The notes beneath the pieces are model-generated. The model did no database searches. It saw only the letters and a program-made list of their open reading frames with translations, and was not told the DNA's origin. Source: Pseudomonas silesiensis (GTDB lineage Bacteria; Pseudomonadota; Gammaproteobacteria; Pseudomonadales; Pseudomonadaceae). Taken from it: 64,000 nucleotides of DNA. Positions 53,623 to 63,464 of the stretch are shown here, in pieces. How positions within the stretch are numbered: position 1 is the first letter of the stretch; every line of letters starts with the position of its first letter. The stretch is from assembly GCF_001661075.1 (NCBI RefSeq), contig NZ_CP014870.1:4670501-4734500 (forward strand), in the 5' to 3' direction. The position numbers and the translations under genes are program-made.

Positions 53623-56274
53623 TCAAGCTTCACTTTCAAAACCCGGTTGTTCCTGCAATGGCAAGTGCAATGTGATGCAGGTGCCGTGCCCCTCGATACC
53701 ATCGGCAACGCTGATCCGCCCGCCATGGGCGCCGACCATGCCTTGACAGATCGCCAGCCCCAGGCCGGTGCCCTGCCCGCCCCGATCACCGCGCGCGGCG
53801 GTGTAGAACATGTCGAAAATCTTCGCCCGCTCCTCTTCCGGAATCCCCGGCCCCTCGTCGCTCACCGAAAAAAACACTTCACTGTCATCGGCCCCCGCCT
53901 TCAACTGCAAACGCCCATGCGACGGCGAGAAACGCGCCGCGTTTTCCATCACGTTGATCAGCGCTTGCTCGATCAGCGCGGCATGGACGTACAGCAGCGG
54001 CAGTTGCGCCGGCACGTCGGTGCTGACTTCAAGCGGCGCCAGCACCGCGCGCAAGCGATTGAGCGCACTGCCGACGATGTCCGCCGGCGACACCCAATCC
54101 CGCGCCAGCTTCAGGGCGCCGTGCCCGAGGCGGGTCATGTCCAGCAGGTTTTGAATGTAGCGGTCGAGACGTTCGGCTTCATCGCGGGTGCCTTCGAGCA
54201 ATTCGCGGCGGTCCTCCAGCGGAATCGCCTCGCCGAGGGCCAACAAGCTGTCGATGCTGCCGCGCATGGAAGTCAGCGGAGTGCGCAAATCGTGGGACAC
54301 GGAGGCCAGCAAGGCGCTGCGCAGTTGCTCGGTTTCGCCGTGCAGCCGCGCCGCTTCCAGGTCGTCGGCCAACTGTGCGCGGGCCAGCGCCTGGGCCAGC
54401 GGCTGGCTCAACGCGGTCAACAAGCGTCGGCGCTGACCGCTCAGGGTCTGACCCTCCTTGGCACACACGCCGAGCAGCGCCAGCGGGCCGTCCTCCACGG
54501 ACAATGGCCACCACCACCAGCGCCCGAAAGGCAGCGTACCGGTGCCCGCTCCCGCCGGCTGATCGTGTTGCCAGGCCCAATCGGCGGCGGCGCGCTCGGC
54601 TTCGGTAAACTCCAGCGGGCCACCGGTTTCGACTTTCCAGCCGCTCTGACCGTCCCGATTGAGCAGGCACAACTGCAGATCGCTCCAGCCTTCCAGGTGA
54701 TGGGATGCAGCATTGATCACGGCCTGACGATCGGTGGCGGCGGTGAGTTTGCGCGACAGGTCGAGCAGTTCGGTGGTTTCTTCCTGAGTGTCGCGCAAGG
54801 CCTGCAACTGCCGGCGCTGGCGCGCTGCGAGGTTGCCGGTGAGAGCCGCCATCAGCAGGAAAAACAGCAGGGTCAGCACGTCTTCTTCGCGCTGGATGCT
54901 GAAAGAAAAATTCGGTGGAATGAACAAAAAGTCGTAAGTCAGAAACGACAGCGCGGCACAGGCCAGCGCAGGGCCGAGGCTGCTGCGCACCGCCACCAGC
55001 AACACCGCAGCGAGGAACACCAGCGAGATATTGGGCAGCGGAAGGACACTCGATACCGCCCAGGACAGGGCACTGGCAAGCACCGTCGCGACCAGCGCCA
55101 GTGCGTAGTCGAACCACACCGGCGACTGCATCGAGCGCTGGCGTGGCTGATGCTGCTCGTGATCACCGTCAATGACGTTGATTTCCAGGCCGCGAGCATG
55201 GCGCAGCAGGCGCGCCGCCAGCCCCCCACCAAACAACCGACGGCGCAAACGCTGCCGGGACTGGCCGACCAGTACCAGGCTGGCGCGGCGTTCGGCGGCA
55301 TGCTGGATCAGGGTTTTCGCCACCTCGCCGGCGCGAAGCAACACCACCTCGCCGCCAAGCCGTTCGGCCAGTTGCTGGGCACTTTGCAGGCGCAAGCGCG
55401 ATTGCTCGTCACGCACGCCGCCGTTGTCCACATGCACCAGGCTCCACGGCAAATGCCGACGCTGGGCGACGCGACTGGCGTGACGGACCAGGCGCTCGGC
55501 CTGGGCATCGCCATCGACACCGACCAACAGGCGACCGCGCACGGTCGGCGCATCCTGGCCGAGCTGGCGATAACCCTGGGTCAGGTCGTTATCGACCTGG
55601 GCCGCCGCAGTTTGCATCGCCAGCTCGCGCAGGGCGGAGAGGTTGGTCTGGGTGAAGAATGCGTCGATGGCTGCCCGCGCCTGCTCCGGTACATAGACCT
55701 TGCCCTCGCGCAGACGCTCGAGCAGCTCGCGCGGCGGCAGATCGACCAGCAGCAATTCGTAGGCCTCTTGCAGTACCCAGTCCGGAAGGGTTTCGCGAAC
55801 CTGCACGCCAGTGATGCCGCGCACCTGGTCGTTGAGGCTTTCCAGGTGCTGGACGTTGACCGTGGTGAACACGTCGATGCCGGCGGCGAGCAGCTCCTGA
55901 ATATCCTGCCAGCGCTTGGCGTGACGACTGCCGGGGGCGTTGGTGTGGGCCAGTTCGTCCACCAGAACCAATTTCGGTTTGGCATGGAGCAGACCGTCCA
56001 GGTCCATTTCCTCCAATATCACGCCACGGTATTCCGAGCGCACCAACGGCAGCTGCGGCAAGCCGCCGAGCAAGGCTTCGGTTTCGGCGCGGCCATGGGT
56101 TTCGACGACGCCGGCAATGATTTTCACCCCTTGACGCAGTTGGGTGTGAGCTGCTTGCAGCATGGCGTAGGTCTTGCCGACCCCGGGCGCGGCGCCGAGA
56201 AAAACCTTGAGCCGACCACGGCCATCGCGGGGCAGGTCTGCTAACAGCGCGTCGGCGCGGCCGGAGTCACTCAT
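53623..56274 (-). CDS. kdpD: Sensor histidine kinase KdpD
   Basis: 883 residues, full length. The N-terminal KdpD domain has Walker A GAAPGVGKTYAMLQAAH near residues 28-44, followed by a universal-stress-protein-like domain (VRGRLLVGVDGDAQAERLVRHASRVA). Four membrane helices lie around 405-500, then a GAF-like region. The kinase core has SVSHDLRTPLTSMRGSI (phospho-His) and ATPase boxes NVMENAARFSP and DEGPGIPEEERAKIFDMFY. Upstream of kdpE and downstream of kdpC with a REP element between. Confidence 0.95.
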   Translation of the reverse strand: MSDSGRADALLADLPRDGRGRLKVFLGAAPGVGKTYAMLQAAHTQLRQGVKIIAGVVETHGRAETEALLGGLPQLPLVRSEYRGVILEEMDLDGLLHAKPKLVLVDELAHTNAPGSRHAKRWQDIQELLAAGIDVFTTVNVQHLESLNDQVRGITGVQVRETLPDWVLQEAYELLLVDLPPRELLERLREGKVYVPEQARAAIDAFFTQTNLSALRELAMQTAAAQVDNDLTQGYRQLGQDAPTVRGRLLVGVDGDAQAERLVRHASRVAQRRHLPWSLVHVDNGGVRDEQSRLRLQSAQQLAERLGGEVVLLRAGEVAKTLIQHAAERRASLVLVGQSRQRLRRRLFGGGLAARLLRHARGLEINVIDGDHEQHQPRQRSMQSPVWFDYALALVATVLASALSWAVSSVLPLPNISLVFLAAVLLVAVRSSLGPALACAALSFLTYDFLFIPPNFSFSIQREEDVLTLLFFLLMAALTGNLAARQRRQLQALRDTQEETTELLDLSRKLTAATDRQAVINAASHHLEGWSDLQLCLLNRDGQSGWKVETGGPLEFTEAERAAADWAWQHDQPAGAGTGTLPFGRWWWWPLSVEDGPLALLGVCAKEGQTLSGQRRRLLTALSQPLAQALARAQLADDLEAARLHGETEQLRSALLASVSHDLRTPLTSMRGSIDSLLALGEAIPLEDRRELLEGTRDEAERLDRYIQNLLDMTRLGHGALKLARDWVSPADIVGSALNRLRAVLAPLEVSTDVPAQLPLLYVHAALIEQALINVMENAARFSPSHGRLQLKAGADDSEVFFSVSDEGPGIPEEERAKIFDMFYTAARGDRGGQGTGLGLAICQGMVGAHGGRISVADGIEGHGTCITLHLPLQEQPGFESEA

Positions 56275-56323
56275 GCTTTCGGATCTCTTTTTTCAGAGGT
56301 TGATGTGGTGATTGTTCTATTGC

Positions 56324-56427
56324 CATCGACGGAACGCCGCCCGGAGCAAGCCCGCTCCCACAGGATTATGTGAACGCTGAAGATCCCTATGGGAGCGGGC
56401 TTGCTCCGGGCGGCGTTCCGACGATGG
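56324..56427. repeat. REP-type inverted pair between kdpC and kdpD
   Basis: CGGAACGCCGCCCGGAGCAA with GCCCGCTCCCACAG and the inverted partner. It may lower read-through from kdpFABC into kdpDE. Confidence 0.85.
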
Positions 56428-56440
56428 CGGCGCCACTGAT

Positions 56441-56986
56441 TTACAGGTTTTCCAGCGCCATGTTCAACGCCAACACATTCACCACCGGCGGCCCTACCAA
56501 CGGCTGCTCGGTGTGCGCGTCCAGCAGGTTTTGCAGCGTCGCTACCGGCAGGTTGCGCGCAGCCGCGACACGCGTCAGTTGATAGCTAATCGCTGCCGGT
56601 GGCAAGTGTGGATCGAGGCCGCTGCCGGAGGTGGTGACCAGCGCCAATGGCACCGGGCCCTGGCCGGGCACCAGCTGTTTGTTGGCATCGTCGATAACAC
56701 GGGTGGCCAGCGCCGGGTTGCTCGGCGAGAGGTTACTGGCGCTGCTCGACACGGTGGCAAATGCACCCGCCGACGGCCGAGGATGGAACCAGGCGTCACC
56801 GACGAAATCCTGGGCGATCAACGCCGAACCACGGACCTTGCCGTCGGCGTCGCGCACCAGGCTGCCATTGGCCTGATCCGGGAACGCGACCTGGGCGACA
56901 CCGGTGACCGCAAGGGGGTAGGCGACGCCGGTGATCAGCATCATCAGGACCAACAGGCTCAGGGCCGGACGTATCAGAGTGGACAT
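56441..56986 (-). CDS. kdpC: Potassium-transporting ATPase subunit C
   Basis: 181 residues from the ATG at 56986, with GAGGAATTT upstream; the frame's upstream extension crosses a REP pair. One N-terminal membrane helix ([23 protein letters not shown]), then the KdpC body with [30 protein letters not shown] and [25 protein letters not shown]. It stabilises the KdpFABC complex at the inner membrane. Confidence 0.95.
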   Translation of the reverse strand: MSTLIRPALSLLVLMMLITGVAYPLAVTGVAQVAFPDQANGSLVRDADGKVRGSALIAQDFVGDAWFHPRPSAGAFATVSSSASNLSPSNPALATRVIDDANKQLVPGQGPVPLALVTTSGSGLDPHLPPAAISYQLTRVAAARNLPVATLQNLLDAHTEQPLVGPPVVNVLALNMALENL

Positions 56987-57014
56987 TTCAAATTCCTCGA
57001 AATTCATGGATACC

Positions 57015-57117
57015 CCTGTAGGAGCGAGCTTGCTCGCGAAGAACCAGAGGGCGCCGCGTTCATCCAGACAGTACGCGTTATCGTTAACGCCCATCGCGAG
57101 CAAGCTCGCTCCTACAA
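57015..57117. repeat. REP-type inverted pair between kdpB and kdpC
   Basis: GTAGGAGCGAGCTTGCTCGC and its complement around about 60 bp. It lies inside the kdp operon. Confidence 0.85.
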
Positions 57118-57131
57118 AGGGGGGTGTTCGG

Positions 57132-59201
57132 TCAAACCAGATGCAACGCCGTCAACAGCATATCGATCGCCTTGATCCCCACGAACGGCACCACAATCCC
57201 GCCCAGCCCGTAGATCAGCAGATTGCGACGCAGCAACGCCGCCGCACTCGCCGCCTGCACCCGCACACCGCGCAATGCCAATGGGATCAGCACCACAATG
57301 ATCAAGGCGTTGAACACGATCGCCGAGAGGATCGCGCTCTGCGGACTGCTCAGGTGCATGACGTTGAGCACGCCGAGTTGCGGGTAGATCGAGGCGAACA
57401 GCGCCGGCAGGATCGCGAAATACTTGGCCACGTCGTTGGCGATGGAAAAGGTCGTCAAGGCGCCGCGGGTCACCAGCAATTCCTTGCCGATCTGCACCAC
57501 GTCCAGCAGCTTGGTCGGGTCGCTGTCGAGGTCGACCATGTTGGCCGCCTCGCGCGCGGCTTGCGTGCCATCGTTCATCGCCATGCCGACATCCGCCTGG
57601 GCCAGGGCCGGAGCATCGTTGGCGCCGTCACCGCACATGGCGACCAGGCGACCGTCGTTCTGTTCATGGCGAATCCGCGCCAGTTTCTTCTCCGGCGTGG
57701 CTTCGGCCAATACGTCATCCACGCCTGCCTCGGCCGCAATCGCCGCCGCCGTCAGCGGATTGTCGCCGGTCACCATGACGGTGCGGATCCCCAGCTTGCG
57801 CAGCTCGGCGAAACGCTCGCGGATACCTGGCTTGACCACGTCCTTGAGGTGAATCGCACCGAGCAGTTTGCCGTCGACGCAGACCAGTAACGGTGTACCC
57901 CCGCTCTGGGCGATCTTGTCGATTTCCCGGGACAGGGCCGGCGCCAGATCGGCGCGTTTCAGGCCGACGAAGGCCAGCAGCGAATCCACCGCGCCCTTGC
58001 GATAGACACGACCCTGGTAGTCGACACCGGACAGCCGAGTCTCGGCGCTGAAAGGCACGGCAGTCAGCAGATCCGGGGCCGGTTCAGGTTGCGGCTGCGT
58101 TCCGCGCAGGTATTCGACAATGGACTTACCTTCAGCCGTATCATCGGCCAGCGAAGCGAATAACGCGCCTTCGGCCAACTCCTTGGCGGCCACACCCGGT
58201 GCGGCAACAACCGCCGTGCAACGCCGATTACCGAACGTGATGGTGCCGGTCTTGTCCAGCAGCAGGACATGCACGTCCCCCGCCGCTTCCACCGCGCGAC
58301 CGGATTTGGCAATCACGTTCAGACGCACCAGACGATCCATCCCGGCAATCCCGATGGCGGACAGCAACCCGCCGATGGTGGTCGGAATCAGCGTGACCAA
58401 TAACGCCACCAGGAACACCAGCGGCAGGCTGCCGTTGGCGAAGTGGGCGAAGGGTTGCAGGGTGACGACCACCAGCAGGAATATCAGCGTCAGACCGATC
58501 AGCAGGATGTCGAGCGCCACTTCGTTCGGGGTCTTCTGGCGCTTGGCACCCTCGACCAGGGCGATCATGCGATCCAGTGTCGACTCACCCGGGTTGGCGG
58601 TGATGCGCACCAGCAGCCAGTCGGAGACCAGGCGGGTGTTGCCGGTGACAGCCGAACGGTCGCCGCCGGACTCACGGATCACCGGCGCGGATTCACCGGT
58701 GATCGCCGCTTCGTTGACCGCTGCAATACCTTCAATCACCTCGCCGTCACCGGGGATCATTTCCCCCGCTTCAACGCGAACCACATCGCCCTTGCGCAGG
58801 CTGGTGGCCGGCACGATTTGAAAGGCGCCGTCGCTGGTTTTGCGACGAGCGCTCATGCCTTCGCTGCCGGCCTTGAGGCTGTCGGCACGGGCCTTGCCGC
58901 GACCTTCGGCCAACGCTTCGGCGAAGTTGGCGAACAGCACGGTGAACCACAGCCACAAGGCGATTTGCGCCGCGACAAAGGTCGATACCGCTGCGTCGGG
59001 AATGAAGCACAGCACGGTGGTCAGCACCGCGGTCAGTTCGACCACCAACATCACTGGTGCGCGCTTCAATTGCCTTGGGTCGAGCTTGACGAAGGCTTGT
59101 ACCAGCGCCGGACGCCAGAGGGCCGACAGTGCGGTTTTCGATGCTCCGGCCGACTTGGTCGGCGAGGCTTTTTTTGAAGCTGGAACGTGCATATTCATCA
59201 T
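57132..59201 (-). CDS. kdpB: Potassium-transporting P-type ATPase subunit B
   Basis: 689 residues. P-type ATPase with phosphorylation motif [13 protein letters not shown] near residue 310, actuator [16 protein letters not shown] in [10 protein letters not shown] and hinge [21 protein letters not shown] followed by [21 protein letters not shown]. About seven membrane helices. Catalytic subunit of the high-affinity K+ pump. Start at the first of two adjacent ATGs, with AAGGGG 6 bases upstream; 7 bp after kdpA. Confidence 0.96.
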   Translation of the reverse strand: MMNMHVPASKKASPTKSAGASKTALSALWRPALVQAFVKLDPRQLKRAPVMLVVELTAVLTTVLCFIPDAAVSTFVAAQIALWLWFTVLFANFAEALAEGRGKARADSLKAGSEGMSARRKTSDGAFQIVPATSLRKGDVVRVEAGEMIPGDGEVIEGIAAVNEAAITGESAPVIRESGGDRSAVTGNTRLVSDWLLVRITANPGESTLDRMIALVEGAKRQKTPNEVALDILLIGLTLIFLLVVVTLQPFAHFANGSLPLVFLVALLVTLIPTTIGGLLSAIGIAGMDRLVRLNVIAKSGRAVEAAGDVHVLLLDKTGTITFGNRRCTAVVAAPGVAAKELAEGALFASLADDTAEGKSIVEYLRGTQPQPEPAPDLLTAVPFSAETRLSGVDYQGRVYRKGAVDSLLAFVGLKRADLAPALSREIDKIAQSGGTPLLVCVDGKLLGAIHLKDVVKPGIRERFAELRKLGIRTVMVTGDNPLTAAAIAAEAGVDDVLAEATPEKKLARIRHEQNDGRLVAMCGDGANDAPALAQADVGMAMNDGTQAAREAANMVDLDSDPTKLLDVVQIGKELLVTRGALTTFSIANDVAKYFAILPALFASIYPQLGVLNVMHLSSPQSAILSAIVFNALIIVVLIPLALRGVRVQAASAAALLRRNLLIYGLGGIVVPFVGIKAIDMLLTALHLV

Positions 59202-59208
59202 TGACCCC

Positions 59209-60903
59209 TTAGAAGCCCATGCTCAAATGTTCAGCAATCGGGCCCAATGCCAGTGCCGGCAAAAACGTCAAACCACCCACCAGCAAAATGGTCACTGTCA
59301 GTAACGTGACGAACAGCGGGCCATGGGTCGGGAAGCTGTTCTGGCCGATCGGTGCGGTTTTCTTCATCGCCAGGCTGCCGGCCAGGGCCAGCACCGGGAG
59401 GATGTAGCCGAAGCGACCGATCAACATGCCCAGCCCCAGCATCAGGTTGTGGAACGGCGTGTTGGCACCGAAGCCGCCAAACGCAGAGCCGTTGTTGGCA
59501 CCGGCCGAGGTGTAGGCGTAAAGCAACTGACTGAAACCATGGGCGCCGGGATTGCTCACCGCCGCGACAGGGCCGGGCAAACTGGCCGCAATGGCGCCAA
59601 GCACCAGCACACCGACCGGCATCACCAGCAAGGTCACCACCAGCAGCTGCACTTCCCTGGCCTGCAGTTTCTTGCCGAGGTATTCCGGCGTGCGACCGAT
59701 CATCAGCCCGGCGAGGAACACCGCGATCAGCACGTTGAGCAACATGCCGTACATCCCCGCGCCGACGCCGCCGAAAATCACTTCGCCGACCATCATGTTG
59801 ACCAGTGCAACCATGCCGCTCAACGGGCTCAGGCTGTCGTGCATGCCGTTGACCGAACCGTTGGACGCCGCGGTGGTGGTCACCGACCAGAGCACCGTGG
59901 CGGTGGTGCCGAAACGCGCTTCCTTGCCTTCCAGCGGCGCGGTCTGCTCGACGGCGACGTTATTCAGGGTCGGGTTCGGCTGGTACTCGGCCCACAGCGA
60001 AGTCGCGCCGCCGATCAGGAACAGCGCCAGCATGCAGGCGATGATCGCGCGGCTCTGACGCAGGTCCTTGACGTAGTGACCGAAAGTGAACACCAGCGCC
60101 ACCGGGATCAGGATGATCGAAGTCACCTCGAACAGGTTGCTCCAGGCCGTCGGGTTCTCGAACGGATGCGCCGAGTTGACCCCGAAGAAGCCACCACCGT
60201 TGGTGCCCAGTTGCTTGATCGCAATCTGGCTCGCCGCCGGGCCGAGCGGGATCACCTGATCGACGCCCTGCATCGTCACCGCATTCACATACTGAGCGAA
60301 GGTTTGCGGCACGCCCTGCCACACCAGAAACAGCGCCAGCAGCAGGCACAGCGGCAGGAGGCCATAGAGGGTGGCACGGGTCATGTCGACCCAGAAGTTG
60401 CCCAGGGTTGCGGTCGACTTGCGCCCGATACCGCGACACAGCGCCACCAATACCGCCAGGCCGGTAGCGGCGCTGACGAAGTTCTGCACGGTGAGGCCGA
60501 CCATCTGGCTCAGGTAGCTGAGGGAGGCTTCACCGCTGTAGGCCTGCCAGTTGGTATTGGTCATGAAACTGATGGCGGTATTGAACGCCAGGGTCCATTC
60601 CTGACCCGGCAACTGCTGCGGATTGAGCGGCAAATGGCCCTGGAACAACAGGATCATGAACAACAGCAAAAAGCCCGCGAGGTTGAAGGTGAGCAAGGCC
60701 AGGGTGTATCGCTGCCAGCTCTGTTCGGCCTGCGGATCAATGCCGGCCACTTTGTAGCACCCGCGCTCGACCGGTCCGAGGATCGGCGTCAGCCAGGTGC
60801 GCTGCCCCTCCATGACCTTGTAAAAGAACCGCCCGAGAAACGGCGCCGGGATCAGCACCACGGCCAGGAAGGCGAGGATCAGCCAATAGTCATAACTGTG
60901 CAT
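59209..60903 (-). CDS. kdpA: Potassium-transporting ATPase subunit A
   Basis: 564 residues with about ten membrane helices. The pore loops of the K+ channel-like fold are visible ([45 protein letters not shown] and [16 protein letters not shown]). It binds and conducts K+ for the Kdp pump. Begins [24 protein letters not shown]; 8 bp after kdpF. Confidence 0.96.
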   Translation of the reverse strand: MHSYDYWLILAFLAVVLIPAPFLGRFFYKVMEGQRTWLTPILGPVERGCYKVAGIDPQAEQSWQRYTLALLTFNLAGFLLLFMILLFQGHLPLNPQQLPGQEWTLAFNTAISFMTNTNWQAYSGEASLSYLSQMVGLTVQNFVSAATGLAVLVALCRGIGRKSTATLGNFWVDMTRATLYGLLPLCLLLALFLVWQGVPQTFAQYVNAVTMQGVDQVIPLGPAASQIAIKQLGTNGGGFFGVNSAHPFENPTAWSNLFEVTSIILIPVALVFTFGHYVKDLRQSRAIIACMLALFLIGGATSLWAEYQPNPTLNNVAVEQTAPLEGKEARFGTTATVLWSVTTTAASNGSVNGMHDSLSPLSGMVALVNMMVGEVIFGGVGAGMYGMLLNVLIAVFLAGLMIGRTPEYLGKKLQAREVQLLVVTLLVMPVGVLVLGAIAASLPGPVAAVSNPGAHGFSQLLYAYTSAGANNGSAFGGFGANTPFHNLMLGLGMLIGRFGYILPVLALAGSLAMKKTAPIGQNSFPTHGPLFVTLLTVTILLVGGLTFLPALALGPIAEHLSMGF

Positions 60904-60911
60904 GGCCGCCC

Positions 60912-61001
60912 CTAGTTCCGATCCGCGCGCAACAGCGCAACCAACAGATAAATGAACAGCCCCACTGCCAGCAGCAGTGACACTCCATCCAGAATGCTCA
61001 T
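60912..61001 (-). CDS. kdpF: Small subunit KdpF
   Basis: 29 residues (MSILDGVSLLLAVGLFIYLL, then VALLRADRN), one transmembrane helix, identical in size and layout to known KdpF. It stabilises the KdpFABC complex. First gene of the operon; its ATG has GGAGAATTTCC upstream. It is too short for ordinary gene finding. Confidence 0.92.
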   Translation of the reverse strand: MSILDGVSLLLAVGLFIYLLVALLRADRN

Positions 61002-61083
61002 GGAAATTCTCCGTGTTACGGCGTATTGCCGCGTGCAGTCATTGTCGGCAGGGAGGCTGTAAAGGAGCGAGATCGAGGGGGGT

Positions 61084-61107
61084 GGCGGGGGATAAAGAAA
61101 GTGTAAA
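61084..61107 (-). promoter_or_regulatory. KdpE-box-like site
   Basis: On the minus strand the site starts TTTACACTTTCTTTA and ends in CCCCCGCC, 83 bp upstream of kdpF. It matches the layout of the E. coli KdpE site (TTTATA, CTTTTTTTA, CCCCGCC). Activation by KdpE is inferred. Confidence 0.65.
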
Positions 61108-61145
61108 GAATGGGGTTACAGCTTGATTACAGCGCTGTCTGAATC

Positions 61146-61240
61146 GGCCTTATCGCAGGCAAGCCCGCGTTCAAAGCGGAGGACTGTATATCTAAAACAC
61201 ATATCTTTGTGGAAGCGGACTTGCCCGCGATGGCGGGAGA
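61146..61240. repeat. Degenerate REP-type inverted pair
   Basis: CGCAGGCAAGCCCGCGTTC and GGAAGCGGACTTGCCCGCGA face each other upstream of kdpF. Confidence 0.6.
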
Positions 61241-61412
61241 ACAGACATCGCGATCATTGGCGCAACATAAGTGCAAGTTTCGAAGACGCGGCGCATATGC
61301 AGGGGACAGATCAGGCATAGAATGGAACCACCGCGAAAATAAATCGCTCAAAGTGGTATGCACGATCGATTGGCGAAACCCGCCAACCGGCCTGCCCTCA
61401 AGGAGAGCCCCT

Positions 61413-61580
61413 ATGCCCTGGTATGCCTGGTTGATTCTGGTCGTTGCAATCGGCTCGATCGTTGGCGGTTTGATGATGCTGCGCGACACTGCCAACAAGG
61501 TCGAATTGACCGAAGAGCAACGTAAACGCGTCGCGGAACGCAATGCGCAAGCGGATGCCAAGGATGCGCAGGACCGCTAG
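61413..61580 (+). CDS. DUF2897 family small membrane protein
   Basis: 55 residues from the ATG at 61413, with AAGGAGAG 8 bases upstream; the frame's upstream extension lacks support. One membrane helix (AWLILVVAIGSIVGGLMML) is followed by a charged helix ending in NAQADAKDAQDR. Matches DUF2897 in size and layout. Function unknown. Confidence 0.8.
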   Translation: MPWYAWLILVVAIGSIVGGLMMLRDTANKVELTEEQRKRVAERNAQADAKDAQDR

Positions 61581-61691
61581 ATTCAGACATCAAACGATCA
61601 AACGATCGTCCGAACGTGGCCGGAACCTTCGGCAGCTCTTACAGGTACGCACATTCCGTGCAGGGGCTGCCGCAGGCTTTGATCTATTTGC

Positions 61692-62543
61692 TTATTTTTC
61701 CCAATCGGCCTTGGCAATGTGCAACCCGTGCATTCCCTTGTACGCCGCACGCTCCGGCTGGCTCCACCCTGCAAGCAACGAATCCTCCAACCGATAAATC
61801 TCCACCCCAAGCGGTCGACACACGCTCAGCGGATCCTGCGCATCCGGCCCCCACATGGCCAGCGAAAGATCGCCGCCCGGACAGGTTGACAACGCACACA
61901 GCAGATCGATTTCGGCAAAGAACTCCAGGTAGTCCCCCTTCTGTGCCGGACAAGCCTTCATGAAGTACATATCGTCGTGATTCAGGCCGGTGCACTGGAA
62001 AATATTCAACACGTCATGCACGTCGAACTCGGTCAAACCATGGGGCAACACCGCACGAGTCAGGTTTGAATGACAGTGATGATGGAAGTCTTCACCGGTG
62101 AGCATTTTGTTCACGTAGGGATCGCAACGGGTGCCGAGCAAATCGTGCAAGCGCCCACCGTGCTCGTCGATCCCGTAACCGGCCAGGCTGTCATCGGTGA
62201 TGGTCACCAGCGGCCGCAGAAACGGCAGGTTCGACCAGAGCCGGTCATGGGTACTGACATGCGCGCCTTGCAGCTGTCGGGTCCGGGCCGCCCACAAGCG
62301 TTCGCGCGGATCATTGGCATTCCACACATTGAAATCCCCGACTTGCGGGCCAACGGGCGTCGTGACCCGGAACACGTGTCCGGCCGGCACCTTCCACGCA
62401 CGACCAGTGCGGATCGGCACCTCAAAGGCTTCAATCAGCGTGCGCCCATCCTTCGTGTCGCGGATCCGTTCGTAAAAGACTGTGTCCACCTGCAAGGCCG
62501 AACCTTTGCTGACTTGGTAGGCCGCCGGATAGTCTTTGTACAT
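61692..62543 (-). CDS. DUF1989 (urea carboxylase-associated family) protein
   Basis: 283 residues. Family blocks: WKVPAGHVFRVTTPVGPQVGDFNVWNANDPRERLWAARTRQ near 50-90, SNLPFLRPLVTITDDS, and metal-ligand-rich GEDFHHHCHSNLTRAV. The C-terminal region includes CPAQKGDYLEFFAEIDLLCALSTCPGGD. DUF1989 proteins are linked to urea/guanidine carboxylase systems, but no such genes are adjacent, so a stand-alone role is likely and unknown. A broken GntR gene lies directly upstream. Confidence 0.88.
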   Translation of the reverse strand: MYKDYPAAYQVSKGSALQVDTVFYERIRDTKDGRTLIEAFEVPIRTGRAWKVPAGHVFRVTTPVGPQVGDFNVWNANDPRERLWAARTRQLQGAHVSTHDRLWSNLPFLRPLVTITDDSLAGYGIDEHGGRLHDLLGTRCDPYVNKMLTGEDFHHHCHSNLTRAVLPHGLTEFDVHDVLNIFQCTGLNHDDMYFMKACPAQKGDYLEFFAEIDLLCALSTCPGGDLSLAMWGPDAQDPLSVCRPLGVEIYRLEDSLLAGWSQPERAAYKGMHGLHIAKADWEK

Positions 62544-62558
62544 GGCACGAATCCTTGA

Positions 62559-62729
62559 TCAGTGATGGGAGATTGGGGCAAGCATCTGCAGCAGGAGCTG
62601 TTCGGAATCGTCGAGATACAGGCCCATGGCGTCCTCGGCGGCGCGTTTTCCCGGCAGCAAACGACCGCCAATAATATCGGCGCGCAACTCTAAAGTGATG
62701 TGATCAGCCAGGGACAAACCGCTGTTCAT
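62559..62729 (-). pseudogene. Internally deleted GntR-family regulator remnant
   Basis: The 56-residue frame begins MNSGLSLADHITLELRADI, as GntR/FCD regulators begin just before the winged helix (IIGGRLLPG). It then jumps at about residue 27 to a typical FCD C-terminal helix (AAEDAMGLYLDDSEQLLLQML). The roughly 150 residues expected between are missing, so an in-frame deletion is likely. Located between the DUF1989 gene and the divergent TetR gene; it probably once regulated DUF1989. Confidence 0.65.
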
Positions 62730-62906
62730 ACTTGTTACCTCCCGATTGTTCAACAATCGTCGATTAACAAGTAATCACTATTCGTGCCAGCTCAACCGAT
62801 ATAGCAAAGACCAAGTTGGACGCATCTGCATGCTTTTTAGCAATAAAAGTACAGTCACCATCTAATTTTCATTGGTTAAGATGGTGCATTGTTGCGGAGA
62901 TTCGAA

Positions 62907-63464
62907 ATGCGTTACTCGCAGGACCATAAAGCTCAGACCCACCAACGTATCATCAAGGAAGCATCAGCGCGTTTCCGTCGCGATGGGATTGGCGCGACCG
63001 GCCTGCAGCCGCTGATGAAAGCGTTGGGTTTGACTCACGGCGGCTTCTACTCGCATTTCAAGTCCAAGGACGAACTGGTAGAAAAAGCCCTGCAAGCGGC
63101 GGGAGATCAGGTAGACGTTATTTGCGCCGAACTGTTTGCCCAGGATCAACCGCTGGAAACATTCATTGATGCCTATTTGTCCGAATGGCACCAGACTTCA
63201 CCGGACGAAGGTTGTCCGCTGCCGACCATGTCGTCGGAACTCGGCCTGCGCGGACAGCCAAGCCCGACCTCTGACGCGGTGCTCAATGCACGGCTCGACC
63301 AAGTGCAAGCCACACTCGAAAGCGAGGACGCTGCCGACCGCGCCATCGTCATCATGTCGACCCTGGTCGGGGCGCTGCTGCTATCGCGCAGTGTCGAAAA
63401 TCCGCAGTTCGCCCAGCGGATTCTCGACATCACCCGCGCCTATCTCAAACGAACCGGGGATTAA
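62907..63464 (+). CDS. TetR/AcrR-family transcriptional regulator
   Basis: 185 residues from the ATG at 62907 (MRYSQDHKAQTHQRIIKEASARFRRDG). The helix-turn-helix is GATGLQPLMKALGLTHGGFYSHFKSKDELVEKAL near residues 29-62, with the TetR hallmark GGFYSHFKSKDEL. The C-terminal ligand domain is helical. Its stop overlaps the stop of the convergent ketoacyl synthase gene by two bases. Target unknown; candidates are its own gene or the divergent locus. Confidence 0.92.
   Translation: MRYSQDHKAQTHQRIIKEASARFRRDGIGATGLQPLMKALGLTHGGFYSHFKSKDELVEKALQAAGDQVDVICAELFAQDQPLETFIDAYLSEWHQTSPDEGCPLPTMSSELGLRGQPSPTSDAVLNARLDQVQATLESEDAADRAIVIMSTLVGALLLSRSVENPQFAQRILDITRAYLKRTGD

Noticed and set aside
53380..56244. 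954-codon open frame opposite kdpD
   Set aside because: Gln/Arg/His-rich antisense shadow of a clear kdpD gene. High GC opens such frames; no domain.
59323..60915. 530-codon frame opposite kdpA
   Set aside because: Antisense shadow of a membrane protein gene; composition is Arg/Gln/His-rich.
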